Assembly (NCBI RefSeq): GCF_014705615.1
Contig: NZ_JACXJA010000027.1
Coordinates: 1 to 64,000, forward strand
Length of the DNA stretch: 64,000 bases
Source of the DNA: Paenibacillus oceani
Lineage (GTDB): Bacteria > Bacillota > Bacilli > Paenibacillales > NBRC-103111
Direction of reading: 5' to 3'
Position 1 is the stretch's first letter, and every line of letters starts with the position of its first letter. A program made the position numbers and the translations under genes. Below are positions 34,621 through 43,176 of the stretch, in pieces. The notes beneath the pieces are model-generated. The model saw only the letters and a list, made by a program, of their open reading frames with translations. It ran no database searches and was not told the DNA's origin.

Positions 34621-35496
34621 ATGGAAGTCCGGCTGATGGCGGGCGGGAGATCTTATGCAATCGATCATGTGACGACGAACCTGATGAGCGGCCGGTACGA
34701 TGTGAAAGGGGCGATGCATGCCCATCCCGTTTTTCATATCATGTATATTTTGGAGGGAAACGGCCTGTTTACGGTCGGGCAAACCTCCTCCGAGGTTGGG
34801 CCGGGCATGCTGTACATCGTCAATCCGAACGAGCCCCACCAGTTTCACTTCGGTACGCGTGGGCCGCTGCTGAATCTGGAGAGCACGTTCGTGCTGCGAG
34901 GCACTGACGACGAGCCGGCGGAAGTGAATTTGTTTGATCTGATTGAGGAGAACCGGTCGATTCACATCAGTGAATCGCTGCGTTCCGCGCCGCTTGACGT
35001 ACCGGCCCGATACCGGCCGATGCTGGACGAAGGCTACCGGCGAATTCTCGATTTGTACGACCTGCCGCAGCTTCGGGCCCATTTCGCCATTCAGGTGATC
35101 GATCTGCTCGCCAGGGTGGAAACGATCGTAGCCAACGCCGTACATGCGGAGAAAACGGTACATACCGCAGAAGATACGGTCGAACGGGCCAAGCATTTCC
35201 TGCTGTCGAACCGCCACCGATCCGTCACGCTCGGAGAAGCGGCGCAGTCGGTGCACGTAACGCCCAATTATTTGTGCCGGTTGTTTAAGGAGCATACGGG
35301 AGAGACGCCGATGGGCTATCTGTTGTCGGCGCGCATGCGAGAAGCGGGCAGCCTGCTCGCCCTGACCGATCTGCCGATCTATACGATCGCGGAGAAGCTG
35401 GGCTACGAGGAGCCGTCCTACTTCGCCAGACTGTTCCGGCGCGTCTACGGGGTGTCTCCGCAGACTTACCGGCGGCGGCAGCTGTCGCCTTGCTAG
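34621..35496 (+). CDS. AraC-family regulator with cupin sensor domain
   Basis: A 291-aa regulator. An N-terminal cupin-like domain (about 1-150; MHAHPVFHIMYILEG and NPNEPHQFHFG) probably binds a small ligand. The C-terminal AraC DNA-binding domain (190-288) has both helix-turn-helices: LGEAAQSVHVTPNYLCRLFK and IYTIAEKLGYEEPSYFARLF with the final GVSPQTYRRR. GGAGAGGCGG precedes the ATG. It is divergent from the PhyH gene and probably activates it. Confidence 0.9.
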   Translation: MEVRLMAGGRSYAIDHVTTNLMSGRYDVKGAMHAHPVFHIMYILEGNGLFTVGQTSSEVGPGMLYIVNPNEPHQFHFGTRGPLLNLESTFVLRGTDDEPAEVNLFDLIEENRSIHISESLRSAPLDVPARYRPMLDEGYRRILDLYDLPQLRAHFAIQVIDLLARVETIVANAVHAEKTVHTAEDTVERAKHFLLSNRHRSVTLGEAAQSVHVTPNYLCRLFKEHTGETPMGYLLSARMREAGSLLALTDLPIYTIAEKLGYEEPSYFARLFRRVYGVSPQTYRRRQLSPC

Positions 35497-35665
35497 ACGG
35501 AGTAGGGAAATTGCGGGCTTCGTCTTGTGATTGGGAGCAGGGTTTAGGTTCTTTGTACCTAGTTGGGAGGAGCATCAATAGGTTGGTTTGGAATTGGTTT
35601 GGAAATATGCAGGATTTGTCGGTTGAATTGCGAAAAACTGAGTCAAAAGGTCTGATTTTTTCGGA

Positions 35666-35706
35666 TTGAGGAAGTCAGGCAATTTGGCTTATAAAATTGA
35701 TATAAT
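35666..35706 (+). promoter_or_regulatory. Candidate promoters of the agr-type locus
   Basis: TTGAGG (35666) and TATAAA (35690) are 18 bp apart, and an extended -10 TGATATAAT ends at 35706. The region 35497-35777 is AT-rich and has no gene; it also contains GGTTTGGAATTGGTTTGGAA, a short direct repeat near 35584. Confidence 0.45.
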
Positions 35707-35777
35707 TTTCCGGAAATAAAGAGGAGTTTTATCGACTATTGTCGTATTAGATACGTTAGAATAGACAGAATTTGGGG

Positions 35778-36482
35778 TTGATCGACATCGACTACACACA
35801 ACTGTTAATAAAGCTGGTTTTTGGGACAATAGAGTTTTTTTCTATGGTTATGTTATCGTTTGCATTGTTCCGAATCCCGATCAGATACAATCTCACTAAG
35901 ATAACGGTTGTTTCTTTTACAGTCACAGTGGTCTCCTTGTTTCAGTGGGAATACCTCAGGATGGGGAATAGCGCTGCTCTTGTTATTATTATTACTTTCA
36001 CACTGCTTGTTTCATTTCTGTTCAATATCCAGATTTTATTCTCGCTTGTTATTTGTCTATTAGGATATATCGCGGGTGGAGTTATACAAACCCTTCTTGT
36101 TATAGTCTTAATCGGAACCCAGCTAATATCTTCGGATTTACTTCGAGAATCGATATTTTATGCATCCATGATGCAGGTCATTACGGCAATTGTTATTTCT
36201 GCTCTCGTGTACTGGATGTCCTCTAGAAAGCTAGGATTTGTTTTTTTTCAGAAACGAATATCATTCAACTCTAAGCATCGAATTCCTAATATTTTCTTGT
36301 TGTGTATATTATTATTTGGCATATTGGTTATGCAGATGACTATTGTTTCTTTTCAAGAGAACGCTCAACTCATCTATCTGCTTATTATTCTCATAGCCGC
36401 ATCTGCAGTTGGACTACTCCTTACCTATAAAAAGAACAAAAAAGAAATCGACGAAAAATTCAAACGGACGAAAATGAAATAA
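35778..36482 (+). CDS. AgrC-sensor-like membrane protein without kinase domain (1)
   Basis: A 234-aa protein with six or seven membrane helices and a short basic cytoplasmic tail ending NKKEIDEKFKRTK. It has no HisKA or GHKL ATPase domain. It is clearly paralogous to the protein at 37258 (shared IKLVFGTIEFF / IKFLFGAIEFL and KLGFVFFQKRISFNSK / RIGFVFIEKRVNFNSE). Its topology and tail look like the sensor part of AgrC-type kinases that end where the kinase would begin. The start is a TTG at 35778 (or 35772) after GGGG, weakly supported. It lies 15 bp before agrB in the same AT-rich operon. Confidence 0.7.
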   Translation: MIDIDYTQLLIKLVFGTIEFFSMVMLSFALFRIPIRYNLTKITVVSFTVTVVSLFQWEYLRMGNSAALVIIITFTLLVSFLFNIQILFSLVICLLGYIAGGVIQTLLVIVLIGTQLISSDLLRESIFYASMMQVITAIVISALVYWMSSRKLGFVFFQKRISFNSKHRIPNIFLLCILLFGILVMQMTIVSFQENAQLIYLLIILIAASAVGLLLTYKKNKKEIDEKFKRTKMK

Positions 36483-36497
36483 TCGCGAGGTGAAGAG

Positions 36498-37025
36498 ATG
36501 GATTTGATTGAACGTACGGCCAATCGACTGGCTATTACTATTAAAAAAGCAAATCCTGAGCGGACATCGAGCGTCGAGGTAATGAAATTTTCTTTGATGA
36601 TTCTGCTAAATGCGCTAGCTACCATTGTTTTAACGATGGCAGTAGGATTAGTAACCGGAAAGTTTTGGGATACCATGCTCGTACTATTCAGCTTTGCTAT
36701 ACTTCGCTTTTTTAGTGGAGGGATTCATCTCCGTTCATCAGACGTGTGCGTTGTAGTTTCGACAGCGGTACTATCGATCATTCCACATCTGCCTCTGGAA
36801 AAGTATACGCTAGTTTTAACAATTATTAGTTTGATCTTAACTTTGTTGTTTGCCCCGTCAAACATTGAGGAACGTCTGCGAGTTGGGCATTCCAAAAAAC
36901 TGTTGCTTAAACTAATAGCTTCTGCCATTGTGGCAAGCAACTTTTTTTGGAACTCGGATGTTTTGGCGGTATGTTTTATAGCTCAATGTACGCTTATTTT
37001 ACCCTATACCAAGATAAGGAGGTGA
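36498..37025 (+). CDS. agrB: AgrB-like peptide-processing membrane protease
   Basis: A 175-aa AgrB-family cysteine endopeptidase that cleaves and cyclises the AgrD precursor. The catalytic pair is in FFSGGIHLRSSDVC: His77 and Cys84, the same spacing as in staphylococcal AgrB. About five to six membrane helices are visible. The ATG has GAGGTGAAGAG upstream. The end of the gene (AAGGAGGTGA) supplies the ribosome site for agrD, so the two are tightly coupled. It is flanked by two kinase-less sensor-like proteins. Confidence 0.92.
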   Translation: MDLIERTANRLAITIKKANPERTSSVEVMKFSLMILLNALATIVLTMAVGLVTGKFWDTMLVLFSFAILRFFSGGIHLRSSDVCVVVSTAVLSIIPHLPLEKYTLVLTIISLILTLLFAPSNIEERLRVGHSKKLLLKLIASAIVASNFFWNSDVLAVCFIAQCTLILPYTKIRR

Positions 37026-37033
37026 TCTCACTT

Positions 37034-37165
37034 ATGAAACGTTACACGGCTCAATTGGCGTCTGGATTTTTGACCGTGTTTGCCTACGTTTTCGTTCAGC
37101 CTTTATGCACATGGTTCTTCCATAAGCCTGAAGTTCCGGCTGAACTACTAAAAAAACAAGCGTAA
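37034..37165 (+). CDS. agrD: AgrD-like cyclic autoinducer peptide precursor
   Basis: A 43-aa precursor. An amphipathic N-terminal leader (1-22) is followed by QPLCTWFF and the conserved recognition tail KPEVPAELL. The expected product is a thiolactone ring closed on Cys25, probably C-T-W-F-F, with cleavage after Phe29. It has AAGGAGG eleven bases before the ATG, inside the end of agrB. A terminator follows 12 bp past the stop. The exact peptide ends are inferred. Confidence 0.9.
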   Translation: MKRYTAQLASGFLTVFAYVFVQPLCTWFFHKPEVPAELLKKQA

Positions 37166-37176
37166 GTTTAATTGAT

Positions 37177-37203
37177 CCCGAAACTTAGGTTTCGGGTTTT
37201 TTC
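37177..37203 (+). terminator. Terminator after agrD
   Basis: CCCGAAAC pairs with GTTTCGGG around TTAG, followed by seven Ts. It should limit read-through into the second sensor-like gene. Confidence 0.9.
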
Positions 37204-37257
37204 ATTTTTGCGCGGTACTACTAACCCATGCTTAGTAAAAAAGGGGGTAAATCAGGG

Positions 37258-37959
37258 TTGCAATTGGCAATTAAGTTCCTTTTTGGCGCCATTGAGTTTT
37301 TAAGTTTAAGCTTACTATCATTTACGTTATTTCGATTCCCGATTTTACAAAACTGGGTCAAGATTGGTTGTATCGCCCTTATAGTAGAAACGATCTCTAT
37401 TTATCAACGGGATTTTTTGGGCATTAGTCAAGAGTATGCCATGATAGGTATGATCGTAGTTTACATCCTGTTGGTTAAAGTATTATTTGGTGTAAAGCTA
37501 TGGTTAGCCGCTACGTTAAGTATATTCGGGTACATTGGGCTTGCCATTATTCAAGCGTTCCTGATCATGTTATTTGATTATATGGGTGTAACGTCGGTTG
37601 AAAAATTAAAAACCTCTTTAGCCGATATCGTTCTTGTGCAGTCCGTTACAGCGGCAGTTAACGGTGGGCTCGCGTTCTGGCTATCCACTAAAAGAATAGG
37701 CTTTGTCTTTATAGAGAAACGGGTTAATTTTAATTCGGAACCCCGAAAAATATATGTGTTACTTTTGATTGTACTGCTATTAAATGTTGTAACATTCGAA
37801 TTAGCGGTTGTTTTTTTCTTGCAAAACAAATCGATAGGATTTTTCTTTGTAAGCTTTATCTTACTTGCAATACTAGCCCTCTACATCACCTACCAAAAAA
37901 ACAAAAAAGAACTGCTCGACCACTACAATCGCTTAAAGGAAAGAAACCGCTCTATATAA
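37258..37959 (+). CDS. AgrC-sensor-like membrane protein without kinase domain (2)
   Basis: A 233-aa membrane protein paralogous to the one at 35778, with the same helix pattern and a basic tail (YQKNKKELLDHYNRLKERN). No kinase domain follows. The TTG at 37258 is preferred because AAAGGGGG lies nine bases upstream and because the protein then aligns end to end with its paralogue; an ATG at 37228 has no site. It lies beyond the agrD terminator. It could act as the peptide receptor or as an immunity or transport protein; this is inference. Confidence 0.7.
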   Translation: MQLAIKFLFGAIEFLSLSLLSFTLFRFPILQNWVKIGCIALIVETISIYQRDFLGISQEYAMIGMIVVYILLVKVLFGVKLWLAATLSIFGYIGLAIIQAFLIMLFDYMGVTSVEKLKTSLADIVLVQSVTAAVNGGLAFWLSTKRIGFVFIEKRVNFNSEPRKIYVLLLIVLLLNVVTFELAVVFFLQNKSIGFFFVSFILLAILALYITYQKNKKELLDHYNRLKERNRSI

Positions 37960-38077
37960 GCGTTCGATCCGTTTTGTAAGTTTTTGTGGGTTGACCCGGC
38001 CGAAAACGGTATGCTACCCTAACCCCGAACCACTTACCCTTTTTTACCTGTTGTCAAACAGGGAGGAGGGGTCAAAA

Positions 38078-38213
38078 TATGCCGAATCCGGATATACCGA
38101 ATATCCGGTACGGGGGACGATTTACTTTGGGGTGAATGTTCGCGCTTTTGGCGGACAAGGGAGTTTCCTCTTCCCTAACCCGGCAGCTAACCTCGGAGGC
38201 GCCAGGAGGGAAA
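38078..38213 (+). promoter_or_regulatory. c-di-AMP riboswitch (ydaO/yuaA type)
   Basis: The hallmark blocks are present in order: CGGGGGACGA (38110-38120), CTTTGGGGTGAAT (38125-38137), a variable hairpin (TTCGCG...GGCGGAC) and CCCTAACCCGGCAGCTAACC (38173-38192) followed by TCGGAGGCG. This is the ydaO-type c-di-AMP aptamer, often found before cell-wall hydrolase genes. The aptamer runs into the AGGAGGG of the NlpC/P60 gene and no T-run follows, so it probably works by hiding the ribosome site. The left boundary (P1) is uncertain by about 40 bases. Confidence 0.88.
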
Positions 38214-38219
38214 AACCGT

Positions 38220-39113
38220 TTGAAGCTTTTGATGAAAACCGTTGTTTTGTCGTGTGCTGTTTGGATGTCCGCCTCGGCTGTACATGGCGGAACGGCATCC
38301 GCGTCTACCCCGTCTGCAGACCAGAGCGTAAAGATCCAGCTTAACGATCAGCTGATCCCGTTTCCCGAAGCTCAACCTTACATAGACGACAAAGGGCAAA
38401 CGTTCGTGCCGATCCGGCCTGTCCTCGAGTCGCTGGGCTACCAGATGGACTGGGAGATGGAGAACGGGCAAGTGGAAGTCACGGTGAAAGGCGATAAGCA
38501 GAAAACCGTCGAACTGACCACAGGAGTAAGCGAGGCCAAGCTAAACGGCAAGGCCGTACCGCTGACGAGCGGAGCATTGTTCCGGGACGGGACGGTATTT
38601 GTTCCGGTTCGATTCATATCGGAGTCACTCGGGATTATGATGCAGTGGGATAACGATAACCGAATCGCAATTTTATGTCAGGACGGCCAGTACCACGCTC
38701 CGGCCTGGTATGCCCCTCCGGTTGTGCAGGCACTAGCCGCTGCGCCTGCGCCTTCCGTCGCCGACCGGATTACGGATACAGCGCAAAACATGCTGGGCAT
38801 CCGGTATGTTTGGGGCGGCACGACACCGAGCGGATTCGATTGCTCGGGTTTTGTGAATTACGTATTTGACCAGTTCGGCGTCGATCTTCCCCGAACTTCC
38901 CGCGATATGTTCCACAACTCGGGTCAGCCGGTAACGGAACTGAAGAAGGGGGACCTGGTGTTTTTAAACATCGGCCGGGTGACGACCCATGTCGGCATTT
39001 ATCTGGGCAACGACCAGTTCGTGTCGGCTACGACTTCCCGCGGAACCCAAATTGATTCATTAACCAGCTCCTACTGGGGGCCCAAATATGTCGGGGCCAA
39101 GCGCATTCTGTAA
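38220..39113 (+). CDS. NlpC/P60 cell-wall hydrolase with copper-amine-oxidase-like N domain
   Basis: A 297-aa secreted protein. A signal peptide (1-29) is followed by a copper amine oxidase N-terminal-like domain (about 35-150; paired FVPIRPVLESLGY and FVPVRFISESLGI strands) and a C-terminal NlpC/P60 peptidase (170-297) with catalytic Cys in SGFDCSGFVNY, His in VTTHVGIYLG and a following polar residue. It cleaves peptide stems of peptidoglycan. The TTG at 38220 is chosen since AGGAGGG lies nine bases upstream; ATG 38232 is the alternative. It is controlled by the c-di-AMP riboswitch just upstream. Confidence 0.92.
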   Translation: MKLLMKTVVLSCAVWMSASAVHGGTASASTPSADQSVKIQLNDQLIPFPEAQPYIDDKGQTFVPIRPVLESLGYQMDWEMENGQVEVTVKGDKQKTVELTTGVSEAKLNGKAVPLTSGALFRDGTVFVPVRFISESLGIMMQWDNDNRIAILCQDGQYHAPAWYAPPVVQALAAAPAPSVADRITDTAQNMLGIRYVWGGTTPSGFDCSGFVNYVFDQFGVDLPRTSRDMFHNSGQPVTELKKGDLVFLNIGRVTTHVGIYLGNDQFVSATTSRGTQIDSLTSSYWGPKYVGAKRIL

Positions 39114-39147
39114 CGAACCTGCGCGAGGACCTCAAAACCCATGGAAA

Positions 39148-39195
39148 AACCTCCAATACTCACATCCTAATCGGTGTGGGTACGGAGGTTATTTG
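39148..39195. terminator. Terminator between convergent genes
   Basis: AACCTCC pairs with GGAGGTT, with an inner CACA/TGTG, then TTATTTGTTTT. The A-rich left side (GGAAAAAC) may also serve the minus-strand gene ending at 39207. Confidence 0.7.
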
Positions 39196-39206
39196 TTTTG
39201 CCGGCG

Positions 39207-41441
39207 TCAAGCCAATTCGATTCCTGCAACGACATAGGTGCCGGATGGAATCGATGCGCCCGCTCCTATATCGACTTTGCTTACCAGAAGCACATCTCCG
39301 GCGTCGGCATACATGAGCTGGTTGGACGGGCCCGGAGCATTCGTCGCATCCCAGGTTACGATTCTTTCACCCGTTACTATGCCTGCCGATGTGTGCCGGT
39401 ACTGATTGGGCGCATGCAGCTCTGTAACGGTACCGTCCGGCCGGCGAATGGCGTATTTCCACTCCGCATAGTCGGTTGCGCTGCCAGGCACCCCGTCGTC
39501 CAGTGCCGCTGTAATCCGCAGGATCACGGTGGTCTTTTCGAACACTTTCACAGGAACGGCGGAATTGGACAAAGCGGGTACCCGGATCGGACTGGATAAT
39601 GGCAAGCGCACCGCCTCAAACGTACCGGTACCCGCCGAATCCCGCTGAACCAGCCGGGCGGGCTCCAGGCAATTCGTTATACGCACGCTCTCAGCCTTCA
39701 CATCGCTGCCTTTACCGACCCGGAGCAGTCCTCGCGGACTAAGGGTGGAAAATAACGAGTCGGCAATCGTGACATGGGACCAGCTGATCGGCAGCGTACA
39801 ATCGATTCCGTGTCTGGACACGCCCGAGAAATAGCTGTTTCGGACTATGATGTTCGATAACGCATGGATCGAACGTGTATATGAGTCCACTGTGACCAAG
39901 GTCGACACGGCATAACCGGAGGCGATTTCGTTGCGGATGTCGGTGTCGCCGGGGGCAAGCGCTCCGGGATGACGATCCGCCAGGCTGATCCCGTCAAACG
40001 TAATATCCCGTATCGTACCGGAGGAATTCTTGTTCACCTGGGCCAGCAAAAGCATCGGCCAATCGGCGGCGCCGGAGCGGGCCCGGACGATGCCCCGGAT
40101 ATTTGAGAACGCGACCCGTTCTACGGTGCAGCCGCCGCTGACCCGAATTTGCGTCAAGCCGATCCATTCCGCGCCGTCCACATCCCGCAGCTGAATGTCG
40201 TGGTAGGTGATGTCGTAAATGTTCCCGCCCCGAAGCTCCGGGATCGAGGTGACCGAGTCGTTTGGCTTCAGCAGCGCCACGTACCCCGGTCGAATGAGCG
40301 TGCAGCCTCCAGCCGTACAGTTGTACACGTCTTCGCCCAGTTCCGTCCCTATGGACATCGGACCGGTCGTCGTATCATAGGTCCCGCCGATCACATGGAC
40401 GTCGTGGGCCGGGCCTCGGCCTTTCCGGGTCTTGATCACGATGCCGTCTTCGCGCACCGTATTCCGCAAGTCACAATTGACAAAGTAAATATGTTTGCCG
40501 TTCCAGATATGAATATTCGTCCGGTCCCGATATACGCAGTTGACGAACCAGTTGTTTTCCGGCTGCTGTTCAGCGGTCGGGCCTTCTCGCACGAACATCC
40601 AGGGGCTGACGGAACCGGTAGAGTCGAAATGTACGACATTTTCCACCCGCAAGTTTTTCACGTTCAAGTCGAAATGGTAGTAGCTGATCGTCATAATCGA
40701 GTCATGGCCGAACCGGAACGTGCTCAGATGAATGTTCTCTTTCCGGGGAAGCCGGGCCCTGAAAATAAAGTTCGTAAATACCGTATTCGGCGTACCGGTC
40801 AGTTTCAAGTGATCCGGCAAGTCCGTCACCACGTAATCGTAGAACGACGAACGCGTCTCCAAATTGCCGTAGTAGGTTCCTGCAGGCACGAACAGTTCCG
40901 CCCCGATGGCCGCCGCCGCATTCATCGCCGCTTGCAGGGCAGCCAGGTTGGACGCGTTCATTCCTTCTTGAAACCCGAAATATTGCGGAAGCAAAGTGCC
41001 GTTCTCGATGATTCGAATCCACGCTCCCAGATTTCCGGTTTGTCCGGCAGGCGCCACATATAATCCGGATTGGGGATCAGCCGCGACGTTCGCAGACAGA
41101 TCGGCGGAACTCCATCGAAAGAAGCCGGCGCGGCCGGTCGACGTAATAACGGCGGTATCCCCGTCGCTCATGCCGCTCAAATCGCGCAAGTCGTCGATCG
41201 TATCCGCATTCGCCAGCTCCGTCAACAATCCGGCCCCGCTTCTTCTGTGCAAGCGCCCGGCAACGCCGGAACCGTTGCCCCTGCTGCCGGGCAATTCCGG
41301 GATCGGATCGCCCAGAGCGTTCGCATACATTCCCCCGGCAGCCAGAGCCGCTCCCGCCAGACCGAGTGAGGTAATCAACTTGCGCCTGCTTATGCCTGCC
41401 ATGGACGGTTGGGGAGAGTCAGACAGCTTCTTATTGGACAA
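39207..41441 (-). CDS. Tat-exported right-handed beta-helix protein
   Basis: A 744-aa protein with a twin-arginine signal (SRRKLITSLGLAGAALAAG). The body has the N-terminal pectate-lyase-superfamily start (YFGFQEGMNASNLAALQAAM...ELFVPAGTYYG) and then many short repeated strands (for example IYFVNCDLRNT, VHVIGGTYD, VTIADSLFS) of a parallel beta-helix. A C-terminal beta-domain of about 130 residues follows. Such proteins bind or cleave polysaccharides; no catalytic residues can be assigned by eye. AAAGGAG favours a TTG start at 41441 over GTG 41450. It lies 81 bp downstream of a sugar-binding lipoprotein gene on the same strand. Confidence 0.78.
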   Translation of the reverse strand: MSNKKLSDSPQPSMAGISRRKLITSLGLAGAALAAGGMYANALGDPIPELPGSRGNGSGVAGRLHRRSGAGLLTELANADTIDDLRDLSGMSDGDTAVITSTGRAGFFRWSSADLSANVAADPQSGLYVAPAGQTGNLGAWIRIIENGTLLPQYFGFQEGMNASNLAALQAAMNAAAAIGAELFVPAGTYYGNLETRSSFYDYVVTDLPDHLKLTGTPNTVFTNFIFRARLPRKENIHLSTFRFGHDSIMTISYYHFDLNVKNLRVENVVHFDSTGSVSPWMFVREGPTAEQQPENNWFVNCVYRDRTNIHIWNGKHIYFVNCDLRNTVREDGIVIKTRKGRGPAHDVHVIGGTYDTTTGPMSIGTELGEDVYNCTAGGCTLIRPGYVALLKPNDSVTSIPELRGGNIYDITYHDIQLRDVDGAEWIGLTQIRVSGGCTVERVAFSNIRGIVRARSGAADWPMLLLAQVNKNSSGTIRDITFDGISLADRHPGALAPGDTDIRNEIASGYAVSTLVTVDSYTRSIHALSNIIVRNSYFSGVSRHGIDCTLPISWSHVTIADSLFSTLSPRGLLRVGKGSDVKAESVRITNCLEPARLVQRDSAGTGTFEAVRLPLSSPIRVPALSNSAVPVKVFEKTTVILRITAALDDGVPGSATDYAEWKYAIRRPDGTVTELHAPNQYRHTSAGIVTGERIVTWDATNAPGPSNQLMYADAGDVLLVSKVDIGAGASIPSGTYVVAGIELA

Positions 41442-41522
41442 AAGGAACACGCTCCTTTGTTGGAATCGTTTTCGTGACTTCGTTCAGAAGCTTTTCTTTA
41501 GAGCCGGAACGCAGAAGCTTTT

Positions 41523-42839
41523 CTATTTCGTCTTTCTAATATCGTCGATGACTTTCTGGGCCGCCTCCTCGATTTTCCGGAAGGTCGTGTTGATATCCGC
41601 GGTCCCCATCGCCAGCGGGTTGGTCTGCGCCGTATAGGTGGGAACGAGATTCGCATCATAGGGGAGTCTGGGAGGAATCGGCGCGAATGTATGGAAATAC
41701 AGCGCTTTGTAATTTTTATCCGGATACTCGGCCTCCTTGCCGATCTGCTGCCGGATGGACTCGTCGACAAGAACCGGCATATTGCCCTGTTTGGCGCTGG
41801 TGGTCTGGAACTCGACCGAAGTTAATTGCATTAGTGCGTGAAAAGCCGCTTCGGGATTTCTGCTCAGACTCGTAACGCCGAAATATAACGGGTATGCCTG
41901 CGAACCGACCCCGGGCAGTTCCTTGAATGTGGGGAGGGACACCATATCGACATGATCCCAGTTCACACCTTTGATATCCCCGAAAATGTGAGACGACAAG
42001 AAGGCCCACATCGCTACATTTTGTTCCTTCGTAAAATTGTTCAGCGGGGGAATTTTTTTCAAGGACCGGTAGCCCTCATCCGCAGCAGGATCGATATAGA
42101 CCGTTTGAAAGAACTGCTTCCACTTGTCGTTTTTGTTGATGGTCGGAGCGCCTGTTGCAACGTCGATCGTAGGCAGCGAAAATTGATTGAGCCGCAAGAT
42201 GTGCTGCGGAGAGGAAGCGAAGCCGTAATATTGCTGGCCGTTATCGCTCCTCGTCAGTTTTTTGGCGATAGCGAGCATTTCCTCCCAGGTCATGCCGTCT
42301 TTCGGATAAGGCACTCCGAATTTATCGAAAATCGATTTGTTATAATACAAAACCATATTAAACACATTGACTGGAAGCGCATACATTTTTCCGTCGGAAA
42401 CTTGCTTGATCGCTTCGATTACAGTCGGCTCGAATCGGTTCAAGTCGATCTTGTTGGTCTTGATCAGCTCGGTCATGTCGTATTGCAGGTTGTATTGGGA
42501 TATCGAATATTCGTAGTTGCCGATCGTGTGGTAAAGGAGGTCGATTTTCTCGCCTGCGGCGATTAACTCGGGCAGCGTCGAGCCTTGTTTGCTTTGAATG
42601 AATTTGAACGTATAGTGCGGCAGTTTTTTCTTCAAGTAATCGCCGTAGCGGGTGTTGAAGCTTTCTTCAGTCGCGCCGCTGGGGGAAAAGACGACCAGCT
42701 CCGCTGGAGCGCTCGGGTTAAATTGGTTTGCTGCGGCTTCTGCTGCCGCATCCTTTTTCCCGTTTTCGCCGGAACAGGCGGCCGTAAAGGCCGACAGAGC
42801 GGTGATTAAGGCAAGCGTCGTTATAACTTTTTTAGGCAA
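41523..42839 (-). CDS. Extracellular solute-binding lipoprotein (sugar ABC type)
   Basis: A 438-aa substrate-binding lipoprotein. The signal peptide ends in the lipobox FTAAC with Cys22. The mature part has family 1 solute-binding features: LYHTIGNYEY, DGKMYALPVNVFNMVLYYNK and PKDGMTWEEMLAIAKKL. It would bind sugars or oligosaccharides outside the cell. There are no permease genes nearby, so it must use another system's permeases. The TTG start has GGGAGG eight bases upstream. It is divergent from a LacI regulator, and a LacI-like operator lies 23 bp before its start. Confidence 0.9.
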   Translation of the reverse strand: MPKKVITTLALITALSAFTAACSGENGKKDAAAEAAANQFNPSAPAELVVFSPSGATEESFNTRYGDYLKKKLPHYTFKFIQSKQGSTLPELIAAGEKIDLLYHTIGNYEYSISQYNLQYDMTELIKTNKIDLNRFEPTVIEAIKQVSDGKMYALPVNVFNMVLYYNKSIFDKFGVPYPKDGMTWEEMLAIAKKLTRSDNGQQYYGFASSPQHILRLNQFSLPTIDVATGAPTINKNDKWKQFFQTVYIDPAADEGYRSLKKIPPLNNFTKEQNVAMWAFLSSHIFGDIKGVNWDHVDMVSLPTFKELPGVGSQAYPLYFGVTSLSRNPEAAFHALMQLTSVEFQTTSAKQGNMPVLVDESIRQQIGKEAEYPDKNYKALYFHTFAPIPPRLPYDANLVPTYTAQTNPLAMGTADINTTFRKIEEAAQKVIDDIRKTK

Positions 42840-42861
42840 TGGTACAACCTCCCTATTTTTT

Positions 42862-42875
42862 AGAAATCGGTTTCT
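42862..42875. promoter_or_regulatory. Probable LacI-family operator
   Basis: AGAAATCGGTTTCT is a near-palindrome with a central CG, the form bound by LacI/CcpA-type proteins. It lies between the start of the binding-protein gene and the LacI gene, close to the former. Otherwise the gap 42840-43176 is AT-rich, with TATAGT at 43139 as a possible -10 of the LacI gene. Confidence 0.6.
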
Positions 42876-43176
42876 TTATTGAGAAACGAAGTCTCCTTTC
42901 CTGAGATTGAGCGTAGGGCCTCTTGAGGAAAACTATACATGTTTTCTTTTTGTTTTTCAATATTCCATTTTGTTTCTTTTTCGTTTTCGTGAAATGTATG
43001 AATAGTTTTCTTTCTTAAAGACAGTTAGCGGCGTGGTTTAGGTCGTACATGGTGCATATGCTTGAGACGGCGCGCGTGAAAATAAAAGAAAATTTTCTCT
43101 TTATTTCCCTCCCGGATGTTTTTTTTCTTTCGCTGATGTATAGTAGATAGGAGTAAAGGAATAAAAGGTGATTCCA

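Noticed and set aside
40149-41063. 304-aa plus-strand frame
   Set aside because: It is antisense to the beta-helix gene and has no protein features.
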